A stretch of DNA of 64,000 nucleotides from Actinospica sp035493475 (GCA_035493475.1 DATJIF010000018.1:1-64000); one strand, 5' to 3'; shown: positions 16,909 to 25,196, numbered from the stretch's first letter. The notes: a model not told the origin generated them from the sequence alone. Program-made: numbers and translations.

Positions 16909-17465
16909 CGGCGTTCACCGGCCATGCGGCCCGGCGCGAGGCGGTACAGCCGCCAGCCGCCCGCGATCACGACCACGGCGACGCAGAGCACGTACAGCGC
17001 CTGCTGGGCGCCGAGCTTCGAGTCCGTCCCGGTCTTGGCCGCGTGGAAGACGGCGACCGGCCACGCCGCGTAGGCCAGCCAGTGCACCGCCTTCCACCGC
17101 CGCAGTCCGATCCGCAGCCGGACCGCGCTGGTCAGGGCCACGGCGAGCAGGAGGTCGAAGCCCACCGTACCGAGCGCCACCCACGGCGTTCGGTACGGTG
17201 AGACGAAGGGCACGAACGCGGACGTCCAGCCGATGGGCACGTAGCTGTCGGCGAGCGTCGTGCCGATGTGCACCGCCAGCAGTGCGAGACAGAGCACTGA
17301 CAGGTTGCGGTGCAGGGCGCCGACCTCGAAGCGGCCCACCGCCGTCGGCGCGTACCGCCCCGCCCCCGCGACGCCGAGCACGACGGTCGCGGTCAGCAGG
17401 ATCAGCGCGATCGACCCGGTGGCGCGCGTCGCGAACCAGAGCGGATTGCCGAGCAGCGTCGTCAT
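16905..17465 (-). CDS. Ferric-reductase-like transmembrane haem protein
   Basis: A 186-residue protein with five or six predicted membrane helices, matching the ferric reductase-like transmembrane domain. Haem-ligand His candidates occur as paired sites in GALHRNLS, LLAVHIGT, KAVHWLAY and AVFHAAK. It lacks cytosolic flavin and NAD domains, so electrons must come from another protein, most simply the NuoF-like protein or ferredoxin encoded next. The start at 17465 overlaps the preceding stop by ATGA. This domain often occurs in actinobacteria next to ApbE and extracytosolic flavoproteins, and ApbE is encoded across the divergent promoter. Confidence 0.85.
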   Translation of the reverse strand: MTTLLGNPLWFATRATGSIALILLTATVVLGVAGAGRYAPTAVGRFEVGALHRNLSVLCLALLAVHIGTTLADSYVPIGWTSAFVPFVSPYRTPWVALGTVGFDLLLAVALTSAVRLRIGLRRWKAVHWLAYAAWPVAVFHAAKTGTDSKLGAQQALYVLCVAVVVIAGGWRLYRLAPGRMAGERR

Positions 17466-17854
17466 GACCCGCCCGAGGTGGCGTGCGTGGTGCTCGGCGC
17501 CGCCGCGGCCGTCGTCGGCGCCTGCGTCGGGGCCTGGAGCACCGTCGTCGGCGCCGAGGTCGTCGCGGCCGCGCTGGTGCTCGCCGCGGCCGTGCTCGCC
17601 TTGGTCGCCGCGGCCGACGACGGGGCCGCGCTGGTCCGCGGTGCGACCGTCGCCTGCGTGGCCGGCACCGTGGACCGCGACGACGTGCTGCTTCCCGCGC
17701 TCTTGCCCGGCAGCGCCTGCGCGTAGCCTCCCGCCAGCACCACCGCGCCGGCCGCGGACGCCGCGGTGACCCATCCGGTCGCCGTGCGCACCCGGCGCAG
17801 TCCGCGGTCCCGCGCATCGACACGGTCGCCGGTCCCGTTCGTTCGTCGCGTCAA
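17462..17854 (-). CDS. Membrane-anchored Ala/Ser/Thr-rich protein
   Basis: A 130-residue protein, first in the redox operon. An Arg/Asp-rich cytoplasmic start is followed by one membrane helix (about residues 27-46). The remaining 80 residues are almost only Ala, Ser, Thr, Pro and Gln, an exported low-complexity tail ending HATSGGS. The layout resembles the anchor and linker of an FMN-binding extracytosolic protein, but no FMN-binding domain or ApbE acceptor motif (S/T-G-A-T) follows. It could be a degenerated flavoprotein, or a linker-like partner conserved in its own right. Its stop overlaps the ferric-reductase-like start. Confidence 0.7.
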   Translation of the reverse strand: MTRRTNGTGDRVDARDRGLRRVRTATGWVTAASAAGAVVLAGGYAQALPGKSAGSSTSSRSTVPATQATVAPRTSAAPSSAAATKASTAAASTSAAATTSAPTTVLQAPTQAPTTAAAAPSTTHATSGGS

Positions 17855-18010
17855 GGGGCCTCCTCGGTCGGTCGGGCGGGCCGCCGGTCGACGGCCCGGC
17901 CACCAGACTCACCGATCGCCGGTTCGGAATCTGCAAGGGCAATGTTCAGATCCGGTAAGGACTCGCGGCTGTGGCGAAGCTGTTGCACGGGCGTTGTTAC
18001 CGTGAGTGGC

Positions 18011-18706
18011 GTGATATCGAACGCCCCCTCCGCCGAGCAGCCGGTACGCGTGCTCGTCGTCGAGGATGACGAGGGGATCGCGTGGCCGCTGCGCCGCGGG
18101 CTGTCGCGTTCCGGGTACGAGGTGCAGACCGTGGCCAGCGGACGCGAGGCGCTGGAGGCCGGTCCCGCCGACGTCGTGCTGCTCGACCTGGGCCTTCCCG
18201 ACGTGGACGGGCTCGAGGTCTGCCGCCGGCTGCGCGCGTACAGCGACGCGGCGGTGATCGTCGTCACCGCGCGCGGCGAGGAGGGCGACCGGGTCGCGGC
18301 GCTGGACGACGGCGCCGACGACTACCTGGTCAAGCCGTTCGGTCTCGCCGAGCTGGAAGCCCGGATCCGCGCCGTGCTGCGCCGCGTGCACCCCGGCCGC
18401 ACGCACTACGTCGTCGGGCGGCTGACCGTCGATCCGCGCACCCGCCGCGTCACGGTGCGGGGCGAGGAGGTGGCGCTCACGCCGAAGGAGTTCGACATCC
18501 TCGAATGCCTGGTCGCCGACCCGGGCCGGGCGATCTCGCGGCACGAGCTGCTCACCCGCGTCTGGGATGAGAACTGGTACGGCCCGACGCGCGTGCTGGA
18601 CGTGCACATCGCCGCGCTGCGCCGCAAGCTCGCCGTCGACGGGCTGATCGAGACCGTCTACGGGCACGGGTTCCGGCTCGTTCCGGGCGCCGAGGCCGGG
18701 GACTAG
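18011..18706 (+). CDS. OmpR-family response regulator
   Basis: A 231-residue two-component regulator. The receiver has the acidic pair in VEDDEG, phospho-acceptor Asp59 in LLDLGLP and Lys108 in VKPFG. The winged-helix output domain fills about 140-227, with the DNA-recognition region ending YGHGFRLV. The start may be GTG 18011 or the in-frame GTG 18002; neither has a strong ribosome site. It is divergent from the redox operon and co-directional with a sensor kinase 11 bases on and ApbE. Control of the redox genes by this pair is a natural inference from the layout. Confidence 0.9.
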   Translation: MISNAPSAEQPVRVLVVEDDEGIAWPLRRGLSRSGYEVQTVASGREALEAGPADVVLLDLGLPDVDGLEVCRRLRAYSDAAVIVVTARGEEGDRVAALDDGADDYLVKPFGLAELEARIRAVLRRVHPGRTHYVVGRLTVDPRTRRVTVRGEEVALTPKEFDILECLVADPGRAISRHELLTRVWDENWYGPTRVLDVHIAALRRKLAVDGLIETVYGHGFRLVPGAEAGD

Positions 18707-18717
18707 GGGACCGGGAC

Positions 18718-20082
18718 GTGTCACGCCGGATCGCGCTGGTGATCGTCGGACTGGTCGCCGCGCTGCTGATGCTCGCCGTCGTGCCGCTGGGCATGTCGCT
18801 CACCGCGAACGAACGCGCGTCCTTCGGTTTCTCCGTGCAGTCCGCGACCGACCAGGTCGCGTCGGAGGCGGAGGAGTACCTGGCCGACCACAAGCCGCCG
18901 AGCGCGATGTACGGCGCCCTCGACGACGCGGCGGCGCGCGGCGACTGCGCGACCGTCTACGGCCGGCCCGCGCAGATCGTGGCCGCGACCCCGTGCGGCC
19001 ACGCCTCCGACCCGACCTCGGCCGCGCTCGCCGCGATGGTGCGCGACGGGGGCGGCCACGCCAGCACCCGGGACGGCGCCTGGCTGCTGTACGCCTCGCC
19101 CATCGGCGACGACGGGAACACCTCGGGGGTCGCGGTGCTGGCGCGCTCGGCGGATCCGATGAACGACCGGATCACCGTCGTCTGGACCTGGCTGGCCGGG
19201 AGCGGCCTGGCCGTGCTGCTGCTCGGCGTGGTCTTCGCGTTCCGCCTCGGCCGCTGGGTCGCCCGCCCGCTGACCGTGCTGAGCACGAGCGCCGCCCGCT
19301 TCGGCGACGGCGCCCTGGAAACGCGCGCTCAAACGACGACAGGCCCGGACGAAGTACGCGAGCTCTCGGCCGCGTTCAACCGTATGGCCGAACGCATACA
19401 GTCGCTCATCGGCAGCCACCGCGAGTGGGTCGCCGACGTCTCGCACCAGCTCCGCACCCCGCTCACCGCGCTGCGCCTGCGCGTGGACGTGCTGGCGGAC
19501 GAGGCGACGGACCCCGAGACCGCCGCCGAGATGACCGGCCTGCAGGCGGAGCTCACCCGGCTCGGCGGCCTCGTGGACGGACTGCTCGCGGTCGCCCGCG
19601 CCGAGGCCAACGTCCCGCGCCCCGAGACCGTGCGCGCCGACGAGATCGCCGCCGACCGCGTCGCCGCCTGGGAACCCGTGGCCCGCGAGCGCGGCGTGGA
19701 CCTCAAGGCGCTGTACCCCCGCCCGGCGCCCGCCTGGCTCGGCCCCGGCGACCTGGAGCAGATGCTCGACAACCTGATCGCCAACGCCCTCGACTCCGTC
19801 CCCGAGGGCGGCAGCGTCGAGGTCGAGGTCACGGCCGGTACCGGCACCGGTGCGACGGCCGGTGCCACGGTCCGCGTCGCCGACGACGGCCCCGGCATGA
19901 CCGAACAGGCGCGCGCGAACGCCTTCCGCCGCTTCGGCCGCTCCGGCACCGGCGGCAACGGCCTCGGACTCGCCATAGTGCACCGCCTCGCCAGCGCCAA
20001 CGGAGCCGACGTCACACTGCACGAGACCTCGGGCGGCGGAGGCCTGACCGTCGTGCTCCACCTCCCGGCGCCCACGCCATGA
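18718..20082 (+). CDS. Sensor histidine kinase
   Basis: A 454-residue membrane kinase. Helix 1 (about 7-25) and helix 2 (about 160-180) enclose an extracytoplasmic sensor region with two Cys (GDCATVYG and TPCGHA) that may form a redox-sensitive disulfide. HAMP follows at about 180-232. HisKA carries the phospho-site His243 in SHQLRTP, and the HATPase has the N-box around LDNLIANAL and G-box DDGPGM. The GTG start is set by the frame and the 11-base distance from the regulator. It ends in an ATGA overlap with apbE. The Cys pair and neighbours fit sensing of redox state outside the membrane, which is inference. Confidence 0.88.
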   Translation: MSRRIALVIVGLVAALLMLAVVPLGMSLTANERASFGFSVQSATDQVASEAEEYLADHKPPSAMYGALDDAAARGDCATVYGRPAQIVAATPCGHASDPTSAALAAMVRDGGGHASTRDGAWLLYASPIGDDGNTSGVAVLARSADPMNDRITVVWTWLAGSGLAVLLLGVVFAFRLGRWVARPLTVLSTSAARFGDGALETRAQTTTGPDEVRELSAAFNRMAERIQSLIGSHREWVADVSHQLRTPLTALRLRVDVLADEATDPETAAEMTGLQAELTRLGGLVDGLLAVARAEANVPRPETVRADEIAADRVAAWEPVARERGVDLKALYPRPAPAWLGPGDLEQMLDNLIANALDSVPEGGSVEVEVTAGTGTGATAGATVRVADDGPGMTEQARANAFRRFGRSGTGGNGLGLAIVHRLASANGADVTLHETSGGGGLTVVLHLPAPTP

Positions 20083-21053
20083 ACGAACGGACCGCGATGA
20101 TCGGATTCGGCCGCTCGGTCTTCCCGCTGTGGGGCGGCAAGGCGGTCATCGTGACCGCCGTGCCGCAGGCGATAAACGCCGCCCGGGAGCTGGTGCGCGC
20201 CGAGACGGCGGCGATGGACGCGGCGTGCAGCAGATTCCGCCCCGACTCCGAACTCACCCGCGTCAACGCCGCGGCCGGTGAACCCGTACAGGTCAGCGGG
20301 CTGTTCGCCGAGGTGGTCTCCGCCGCGCTCCGGGCCGCGGCGGCCACGGACGGCGACGTGGACCCCACGTGCGGCGCCGGTCTGGAGGCCATCGGCTACG
20401 ACCGGGACATCGAACTCCTCTGGGAGGACGACGCGCATCCCGCCGCGCGCATCATCGTGCACGAATACATCCCCGCCCCCGGCTGGCAGACCATCGGCTG
20501 GAACCCCGGCACCAGAACCCTCCGCGTGCCCCCGGGCTGCCGCCTCGACTTCGGCGCCGTGGCCAAGGCCCTCACCGCCGACCGCGCCGCCGAATCCGTG
20601 ACCCGCCGACTCGGCTGCGGCGTGCTCGTCTCGCTGGGCGGCGACATCGCCACCGCCGGGCCCGCCCCCGACCAGGGCTGGCGCATCCGCGTCACCGACG
20701 ACCACCGCGCCCCCGCCGACACCCCCGGCCAGACCATCACCCTGCCCGGCGGCGCCGCACTGGCCACGTCCAGCACCACCGTCCGCCACTGGCAGGGCCA
20801 GACCGGCACCCTGCACCACGTCCTGGACCCGCGCACCGGCCGCCCCGCCCAATCCTGCTGGCGCACGGTCACCGTCACCGCCGCCACCTGCGTCGACGCC
20901 AACACCGCCGCCACCGCCGCCCTCATCCGCAGCCACGACGCCGTCCCCTGGCTGGCCGCCCAGTCCCTGCCCGCCCGCCTGGTCCGCCACGACGGCACCG
21001 TCCACACCGTCGCCGGCTGGCCCGAGGAGGAGAAGGTGCAGGCGGGGGCGTAG
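20079..21053 (+). CDS. apbE: FAD:protein FMN transferase (ApbE)
   Basis: A 324-residue ApbE-family enzyme, which covalently attaches FMN from FAD to Thr/Ser in extracytosolic redox proteins. Family marks seen are the substrate loop DSELTRVN (about 49-56), the metal/FAD segment DFGAVAKALTADRAAE (about 157-172), the GGDIAT strand and HHVLDPRTGRPA (about 246-257). No signal peptide is visible. It overlaps the sensor kinase by ATGA, so a redox sensor and a flavinyl transferase are co-expressed. No protein in the window carries the usual flavinylation motif, so its target is probably encoded elsewhere or is atypical. Confidence 0.92.
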   Translation: MNERTAMIGFGRSVFPLWGGKAVIVTAVPQAINAARELVRAETAAMDAACSRFRPDSELTRVNAAAGEPVQVSGLFAEVVSAALRAAAATDGDVDPTCGAGLEAIGYDRDIELLWEDDAHPAARIIVHEYIPAPGWQTIGWNPGTRTLRVPPGCRLDFGAVAKALTADRAAESVTRRLGCGVLVSLGGDIATAGPAPDQGWRIRVTDDHRAPADTPGQTITLPGGAALATSSTTVRHWQGQTGTLHHVLDPRTGRPAQSCWRTVTVTAATCVDANTAATAALIRSHDAVPWLAAQSLPARLVRHDGTVHTVAGWPEEEKVQAGA

Positions 21054-21098
21054 AGACGCCGACCGGGCAGGCGGCGGCGGGGCGGTGCTCGTACCCTG

Positions 21099-21554
21099 AT
21101 GGATGTGGCTTCCGAAAAACCCGTACGCATGGTCACGCTCACGCTGCAGGCGGACCGCGACTATCTCGCATTGGCCAGGACCTCGGCGATGCATGTCGGG
21201 GCGCTGCTGTTCCTGCCGCTGACGCAGGTCCACGACCTCCGGCTGGCGGTGGACGAGGCGTGCAGTTCGTTCCTGCAGGCGCTGCGGCGGTCGGCGGACG
21301 GGAGCGCGGCGGGGCAGGCGGAGACGATGGAGATCTCCTACGACCGGTACCCGTCCGCGCTGCACGTCGCGGTGCGGGCGCGGGCACCGCAGGGTTGGCC
21401 GGCGCACGACGAGTTGGGCTGGGCGCTGCTCGGGAGCCTGGTGGGCGAGGTCACGGTGAGCGTCGAGGACGGCGTGGGCACCTTGACGCTGATCGAGCCG
21501 CTGCCCAGCGCGCCGTCGAAGGAACCGGCCGCCCCGCCCCCGGCATCGGTTTGA
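21099..21554 (+). CDS. RsbW-like anti-sigma ATPase-fold protein
   Basis: A 151-residue single-domain protein related to RsbW/SpoIIAB serine kinases that hold sigma factors. The N-box is visible as HDLRLAVDEACSSFL (45-59) with the catalytic-type Glu53. The later G-box that completes the ATP site is not clear, so activity could be reduced. The end, GWALLGSLVGEVTVS, fits the last helix and strand of the fold. The sequence ends in a Pro/Ala tail. A STAS anti-anti-sigma factor is encoded at 28158, but they are not adjacent, so partnership is only a possibility. Confidence 0.75.
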   Translation: MDVASEKPVRMVTLTLQADRDYLALARTSAMHVGALLFLPLTQVHDLRLAVDEACSSFLQALRRSADGSAAGQAETMEISYDRYPSALHVAVRARAPQGWPAHDELGWALLGSLVGEVTVSVEDGVGTLTLIEPLPSAPSKEPAAPPPASV

Positions 21555-21610
21555 GCCAAGGACTCCCGGGCACCCGCGCGGCACGTTTCGCACCCCAAGG
21601 AGGCCTGACG

Positions 21611-21931
21611 ATGCCGAGAGGATCCAGTCCGAAGCGGGAACGGCAGTACGAGCACATCGTGCAGAGCGAGCGGTCCCGCGGTGTCGGTACCAAGCGCGCG
21701 AAGGAGATCGCGGCGCGCACCGTCAACAAGGAGCGCGCCCGCAGCGGCGAGTCGAAGACGGCGAGCAAGGAGTCCCTGCGCGACATCTCCTCCGGCCGAC
21801 GCGGCGGCCTGCGGTCCGGACACGGACCCGGCGGCCCGACGTACCGTCAGCTGTACGCGGAGGCCAAGCGCCGCAACGTGAAGGGCCGATCGCAGATGAA
21901 CAAGGCGGAGTTGGAGCGCGCCCTCAGGTAG
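21611..21931 (+). CDS. Small basic Rho-N-like / plasmid stabilization family protein
   Basis: A 106-residue, very basic protein of a widespread actinobacterial family often labelled plasmid stabilization protein. Residues 1-45 (MPRGSSPKRERQYEHI onward) form the conserved KRERQYEHI...AKEIAARTVNK block. Residues about 70-106 (PTYRQLYAEAKRRNV to the end) match the helix-extended-helix of the Rho termination factor N-terminal domain, which binds nucleic acid. A GGAGG site precedes the ATG. Function is not established; a nucleic-acid-binding stress or stationary-phase role is plausible. Confidence 0.8.
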   Translation: MPRGSSPKRERQYEHIVQSERSRGVGTKRAKEIAARTVNKERARSGESKTASKESLRDISSGRRGGLRSGHGPGGPTYRQLYAEAKRRNVKGRSQMNKAELERALR

Positions 21932-21951
21932 TTCCAGCAGAAGAGGCAAGC

Positions 21952-21987
21952 GGGCGGCCCGGCAGGATATCTCCCGCCGGGCCGCCC
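21952..21987. terminator. GC-rich bidirectional terminator hairpin
   Basis: GGGCGGCCCGGC (21952-21963) pairs perfectly with GCCGGGCCGCCC (21976-21987) around a 12-base loop. It sits between convergent genes ending at 21931 and 22006 and has no U-tract, as is common in actinobacteria. Confidence 0.75.
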
Positions 21988-22005
21988 ACCTGCGACCTCA
22001 GGCCT

Positions 22006-22179
22006 CTACCACCTGCCGTACCAGCGGCGCCGTCCCCCGGTCATCTCGCCGCGGCGGACGCCGAAGCCGATCAGCCAGGCGACGAACACGACGATCGCGA
22101 TCAACCAGAGCACGTGGGCGGCGAAGCCGAGTCCGCCGAGCAGCAGGGCGAGCAGCAGGACGAGCAGGATGACACCCAT
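22006..22179 (-). CDS. Small hydrophobic membrane protein, 57 residues
   Basis: A small integral membrane protein with two closely spaced helices (about 2-18 and 20-40) followed by a basic, Arg/Gly/Trp-rich tail (GGRRRWYGRW). It belongs to a common class of tiny hydrophobic actinobacterial proteins found with stress genes; no function is known. The ATG at 22179 has GGAGG about 7 bases before it, so the longer frame from 22215 is rejected. Confidence 0.75.
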   Translation of the reverse strand: MGVILLVLLLALLLGGLGFAAHVLWLIAIVVFVAWLIGFGVRRGEMTGGRRRWYGRW

Positions 22180-22258
22180 CTCGGTCCTCCGTTTTCGTCT
22201 CGGAATGTGTGCCACGGGTTGCCGCTCGCCGGGTGCTCAAACCCGCGCCCACACCCGA

Positions 22259-22522
22259 TCATCCGGCCGTGTGCTCCACCGCGATGATGTCTCCGCAGGT
22301 GAAGCGCACCCAACGGCGCTGGTCGAGCTCGGCGGTTCCGCGTTCCTCGGCGGTACCGCGCCGACACTGCGGGCAGCGCGCGGCACGGTCCCGCCAGGCG
22401 CGTTCGAAGGTCTCCAGGCCGACGTCGTGCACGAGCACCGTCGGATGCGTGGCGCGGAAGGGGTCGTAGGAGGCGGCGCCGTCCTGGGGCGGCCGCACCG
22501 GGCTCTGCGTCTGGTCGTTCAT
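22259..22522 (-). CDS. Hypothetical protein with CPxC motif, 87 residues
   Basis: An unrecognised small cytoplasmic protein. A polar N-terminal third is followed by a helix and a single CPQC (about residue 60) that could bind metal with the later Cys in FTCGDI. The end, FTCGDIIAVEH, resembles a short strand pair. The ATG at 22522 has GGAG upstream, so the longer frame is not used. It is divergent from the BrkB-like gene, and the region between them carries a 17-base direct repeat. Confidence 0.6.
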   Translation of the reverse strand: MNDQTQSPVRPPQDGAASYDPFRATHPTVLVHDVGLETFERAWRDRAARCPQCRRGTAEERGTAELDQRRWVRFTCGDIIAVEHTAG

Positions 22523-22544
22523 GATCTGCTCCGTGTCGTTGGTG

Positions 22545-22636
22545 CGAACGGGTGGGCGGCGAGTGCCCGTTGCTCCGCTCGATATACCGGCGTTCGTCGT
22601 CGCGGTCCGCGGATTGGGCCGAACGGGTGGTCGGCG
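22545..22636 (+). repeat. 17-base direct repeat in divergent promoter region
   Basis: CGAACGGGTGGGCGGCG (22545-22561) recurs as CGAACGGGTGGTCGGCG (22620-22636) with one mismatch and 75-base periodicity, between genes starting at 22522 (minus) and 22701 (plus). Confidence 0.6.
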
Positions 22637-22700
22637 CATCGTGCGGGGGAATCGGGATACCAGAGGGCACGTACTCCTCAGCCTGAAGGGGGCGGTCGGC

Positions 22701-23690
22701 GTGGGTCGGCTCATCGGCAAGCTCGACGGGTTTCAGCAGCGGCATCGCGTGCTCGCGTTCCCGATCGCGGTGTGGCGCAAGTTCAGCGACGACCAGGCGG
22801 GCAACCTGGCCGCGCTGGTCGCGTACTACGCGTTCCTGTCGACGTTTCCGTTGCTGCTGGTGCTGGTCACCGTGCTCGGGATGGTGCTTTCCGGCAGTCC
22901 GCGGCTGCAGCAGGACGTGCTGAACTCGGCGCTGACCGAGTTTCCGGTGATCGGGCAGCAGTTGCGCGCCAACGTGCACTCGCTCGGGCGCAGCGGGGCG
23001 GGGCTCGTCATCGGGCTGGTCTTCACGTTCCTCGGCGCCCGCGGCGTGGCGAACGCGATGCAGAACGCGATGAACCAGGTCTGGGAGGTGCCGCGGCACG
23101 CACGCCCCGGCTTCCCGGTCTCCTGGCTGCGCAGCTTCGCGCTGATCGCCATGATCGGCCTCGGCGTGATCGTCACGACGGTGCTGTCCGGCGTCGGCTC
23201 GTGGAGCGGGCACACCTTCCTCGGCACGTGGGGGAAGGTGCTCGGCATCGCGCTCTCGCTGCTGATCAACATCGGCCTGTTCTGGCTCGGCCTGCACGTC
23301 GCCACCGCCGCCGAGGTGACGTGGCGTCAGCTGCAGATGGGGGCCATCCTGTCCGCGATCATCTGGCAGGTGCTCCAGACCATCGGCGGCTACGTCGTCG
23401 CGCACTCGCTGCGGCACGCCTCGGCGACCTACGGCATCTTCGGCCTCGTACTCGGCCTGCTCGCCTGGTTCCACCTCCAGGCGCAGCTCACGCTCTACGC
23501 GGTGGAGGCAGATGTGGTGCGCGCCAGGAAACTCTGGCCGCGCAGCCTCTTCCCGCCCCTCAACGCACAGGACAAAGCGGCCCTGCGCTCATACGCCGAG
23601 GTCGAGCAGCGCCGCCCGGAGACCCGCGTCGAGATGCACTTCGAGGATCTGGACGGCGAGGTCAAGGAAGAACGCCAGCAGGTCGAGTAG
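22701..23690 (+). CDS. YihY/BrkB-family inner-membrane protein
   Basis: A 329-residue membrane protein of the YihY/virulence factor BrkB family, with six predicted helices. The family signature is seen near the start (FSDDQAGNLAALVAYYAFLSTFPLLL, about 28-53) and in AVEADVVRARK near the end. Early members were wrongly called ribonuclease BN. The true role is unknown, with transport or envelope functions suggested. GTG 22701 is preferred because AAGGGGG lies about 10 bases before it. The last 29 bases overlap tail-to-tail with the convergent gene at 23662. Confidence 0.85.
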   Translation: MGRLIGKLDGFQQRHRVLAFPIAVWRKFSDDQAGNLAALVAYYAFLSTFPLLLVLVTVLGMVLSGSPRLQQDVLNSALTEFPVIGQQLRANVHSLGRSGAGLVIGLVFTFLGARGVANAMQNAMNQVWEVPRHARPGFPVSWLRSFALIAMIGLGVIVTTVLSGVGSWSGHTFLGTWGKVLGIALSLLINIGLFWLGLHVATAAEVTWRQLQMGAILSAIIWQVLQTIGGYVVAHSLRHASATYGIFGLVLGLLAWFHLQAQLTLYAVEADVVRARKLWPRSLFPPLNAQDKAALRSYAEVEQRRPETRVEMHFEDLDGEVKEERQQVE

Positions 23691-24258
23691 GGACCGAGGG
23701 GCTGATCTCCACGATGGTGGCGCTGCCCGCGACGGGTGCCCGCTCGTGCATGGTGATGACGGCGCCCGAAGACAGGTGGCGCCAGTGCTCGGGCATGAGC
23801 GGTGCCAGTCTGATCGTGCCCTTGCTCCCGGGCTCTATCTCCGGTGCATGCTCGACCCAGATGCGTGCGGTGTGGAGCGCTGGTTTGGCTGCGGCCGGAT
23901 CAAGGGTGAGATTCCACATGGGCCGCAGGACGCCGTCGCCCGGGACGGCCTGGCTGCGGCCGCCTGCCGAGGGCGGGAGCAGCGACAGTTCGGCGCGGAT
24001 GACGCCGTTGATGCTTTCGTATCTGCGCCAGAGGCACCATCGTCGGGTGCGCTCCAGGTACATCTGGTCCGCGGCGTCGGCCAGCAGTTCCCAGAATCGT
24101 GCCGTGCCGCCGTCGAGTTCGGCCAGGACGTCGAGAGTCAGCTCCAACTCGTCGGCGTCGAGGCAGACGCGGGCCTCGGCCGCCGCGAGACCTGCCGGGG
24201 ACGTGGGGTCGGCGGCGACCTCGTCGGCGGCGAGGGTGAGGATCTCGGTCACGTGCAC
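23662..24258 (-). CDS. Hypothetical protein, about 198 residues
   Basis: Not recognised. An acidic helical N-terminal half (EILTLAADEVAADP onward) is followed by a beta-rich C-terminal half whose pattern (GSKGTIRLAPLMPEHW, then AVITMHERAPVAGSATIVEI) resembles a small beta-barrel such as the C-terminal domain of elongation factor Tu. The start is uncertain between GTG 24258 and GTG 24252. It lies 23 bases after the universal stress gene on the same strand, so it may share its message, and it overlaps the end of the convergent BrkB-like gene. Confidence 0.65.
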   Translation of the reverse strand: MHVTEILTLAADEVAADPTSPAGLAAAEARVCLDADELELTLDVLAELDGGTARFWELLADAADQMYLERTRRWCLWRRYESINGVIRAELSLLPPSAGGRSQAVPGDGVLRPMWNLTLDPAAAKPALHTARIWVEHAPEIEPGSKGTIRLAPLMPEHWRHLSSGAVITMHERAPVAGSATIVEISPSVPTRPAGVLP

Positions 24259-24281
24259 GGCGCGAGTCTGGCATACCGGCC

Positions 24282-25196
24282 TTAGACCGGGATCACGGCG
24301 ATGGGGACGGGGGAGTGGGCGAGCAGGCCCTCGACCACGTAGCCCGCGCCGACGGCTAGGGGGCCGCGTTTGCGGTGGGCGCCGACGACGATCAGGCGGG
24401 TCTGCGAGCACTCGTCGTTGAGGACGGGGACGGCGTTGCCGATGCGGGCGACGATCCGGGTCTCGACGTCCTGGTAGCGGGCGCGGAAGGGCTCGATGAT
24501 CCGGGCGGCGTCGGCGGCCTCGTCCTCGTCGCTGTCGTCGACGGCCGACACCTCGGACAGCGCGCCGGGGCCGCCGGCCAGGCCGAGTGCGGCGGCGCCG
24601 GGCAGGCCGAGCCCGGCCATGGGCATCGGCGGCACCCAGGCGCGCACCACGTGCAGCGGGGCGCCGTAGCGGCGGGCGGCCTCGAAGGCGTATTCGATGG
24701 CTGACTCGTTCGGGTTCATGCCGACGCCGAGCACCACCGGGCCGGTCGCCTCCTCCGGTTCCGGGCCGCGCACGACGACGAGCGGGCCGTTCGCGTGCAT
24801 CGCCAGCGTGCGGCTGACCGAGCCGATCAGCATGCCGACGAAGCCGCCGTGGCCGCGGGTGCCGGTCACGGTGAGCACGTCCGGGGCGCTGAGCTCGATC
24901 AGCCGGTGCACCGGGGAGTCCGGCGCGGTCTCGGTCTCCACCGCGGTCCCGGGATACGCCTCGGTGATCCGCACGGCCATGTCGGTGACGAGGCCGCTGC
25001 CCGCGCGCTGCTGGCGCGCGGCGAAGTCGGCGGGCTCGATCGGCGGCACGGCCACGTCCGGCAGATGCATCGCGTGCACCAGCAGCAGCGGCACGCCGAG
25101 CGACCGCGCCTCCCGGGCCGCCCACAGCGCGGCGTGCAGCGAACTGTCCGAGCCGTCCACCCCGGCGACGACGCGCCGGGCCGTCTGAGCATGCAT
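24282..25196 (-). CDS. Universal stress protein with two Usp domains
   Basis: A 304-residue tandem Usp protein. Domain 1 (about 6-148) opens VVAGVDGSDSS and carries the ATP-binding signature GTRGHGGFVGMLIGSVS (about 116-132). Domain 2 (about 155-304) opens VVLGVGMNPNES and ends VVGAHRKRGPLA, with a weaker loop. Tandem Usps bind ATP and act in dormancy, hypoxia or stress responses. AAGGAG precedes the ATG. The divergent neighbour is a mechanosensitive channel gene, which fits a general stress module. Confidence 0.92.
   Translation of the reverse strand: MHAQTARRVVAGVDGSDSSLHAALWAAREARSLGVPLLLVHAMHLPDVAVPPIEPADFAARQQRAGSGLVTDMAVRITEAYPGTAVETETAPDSPVHRLIELSAPDVLTVTGTRGHGGFVGMLIGSVSRTLAMHANGPLVVVRGPEPEEATGPVVLGVGMNPNESAIEYAFEAARRYGAPLHVVRAWVPPMPMAGLGLPGAAALGLAGGPGALSEVSAVDDSDEDEAADAARIIEPFRARYQDVETRIVARIGNAVPVLNDECSQTRLIVVGAHRKRGPLAVGAGYVVEGLLAHSPVPIAVIPV

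Noticed and set aside
19329..21593. Minus-strand open frame of 754 codons
   Set aside because: Antisense to the sensor kinase, ApbE and RsbW-like genes, all with clear motifs; long antisense frames are expected at this GC content.
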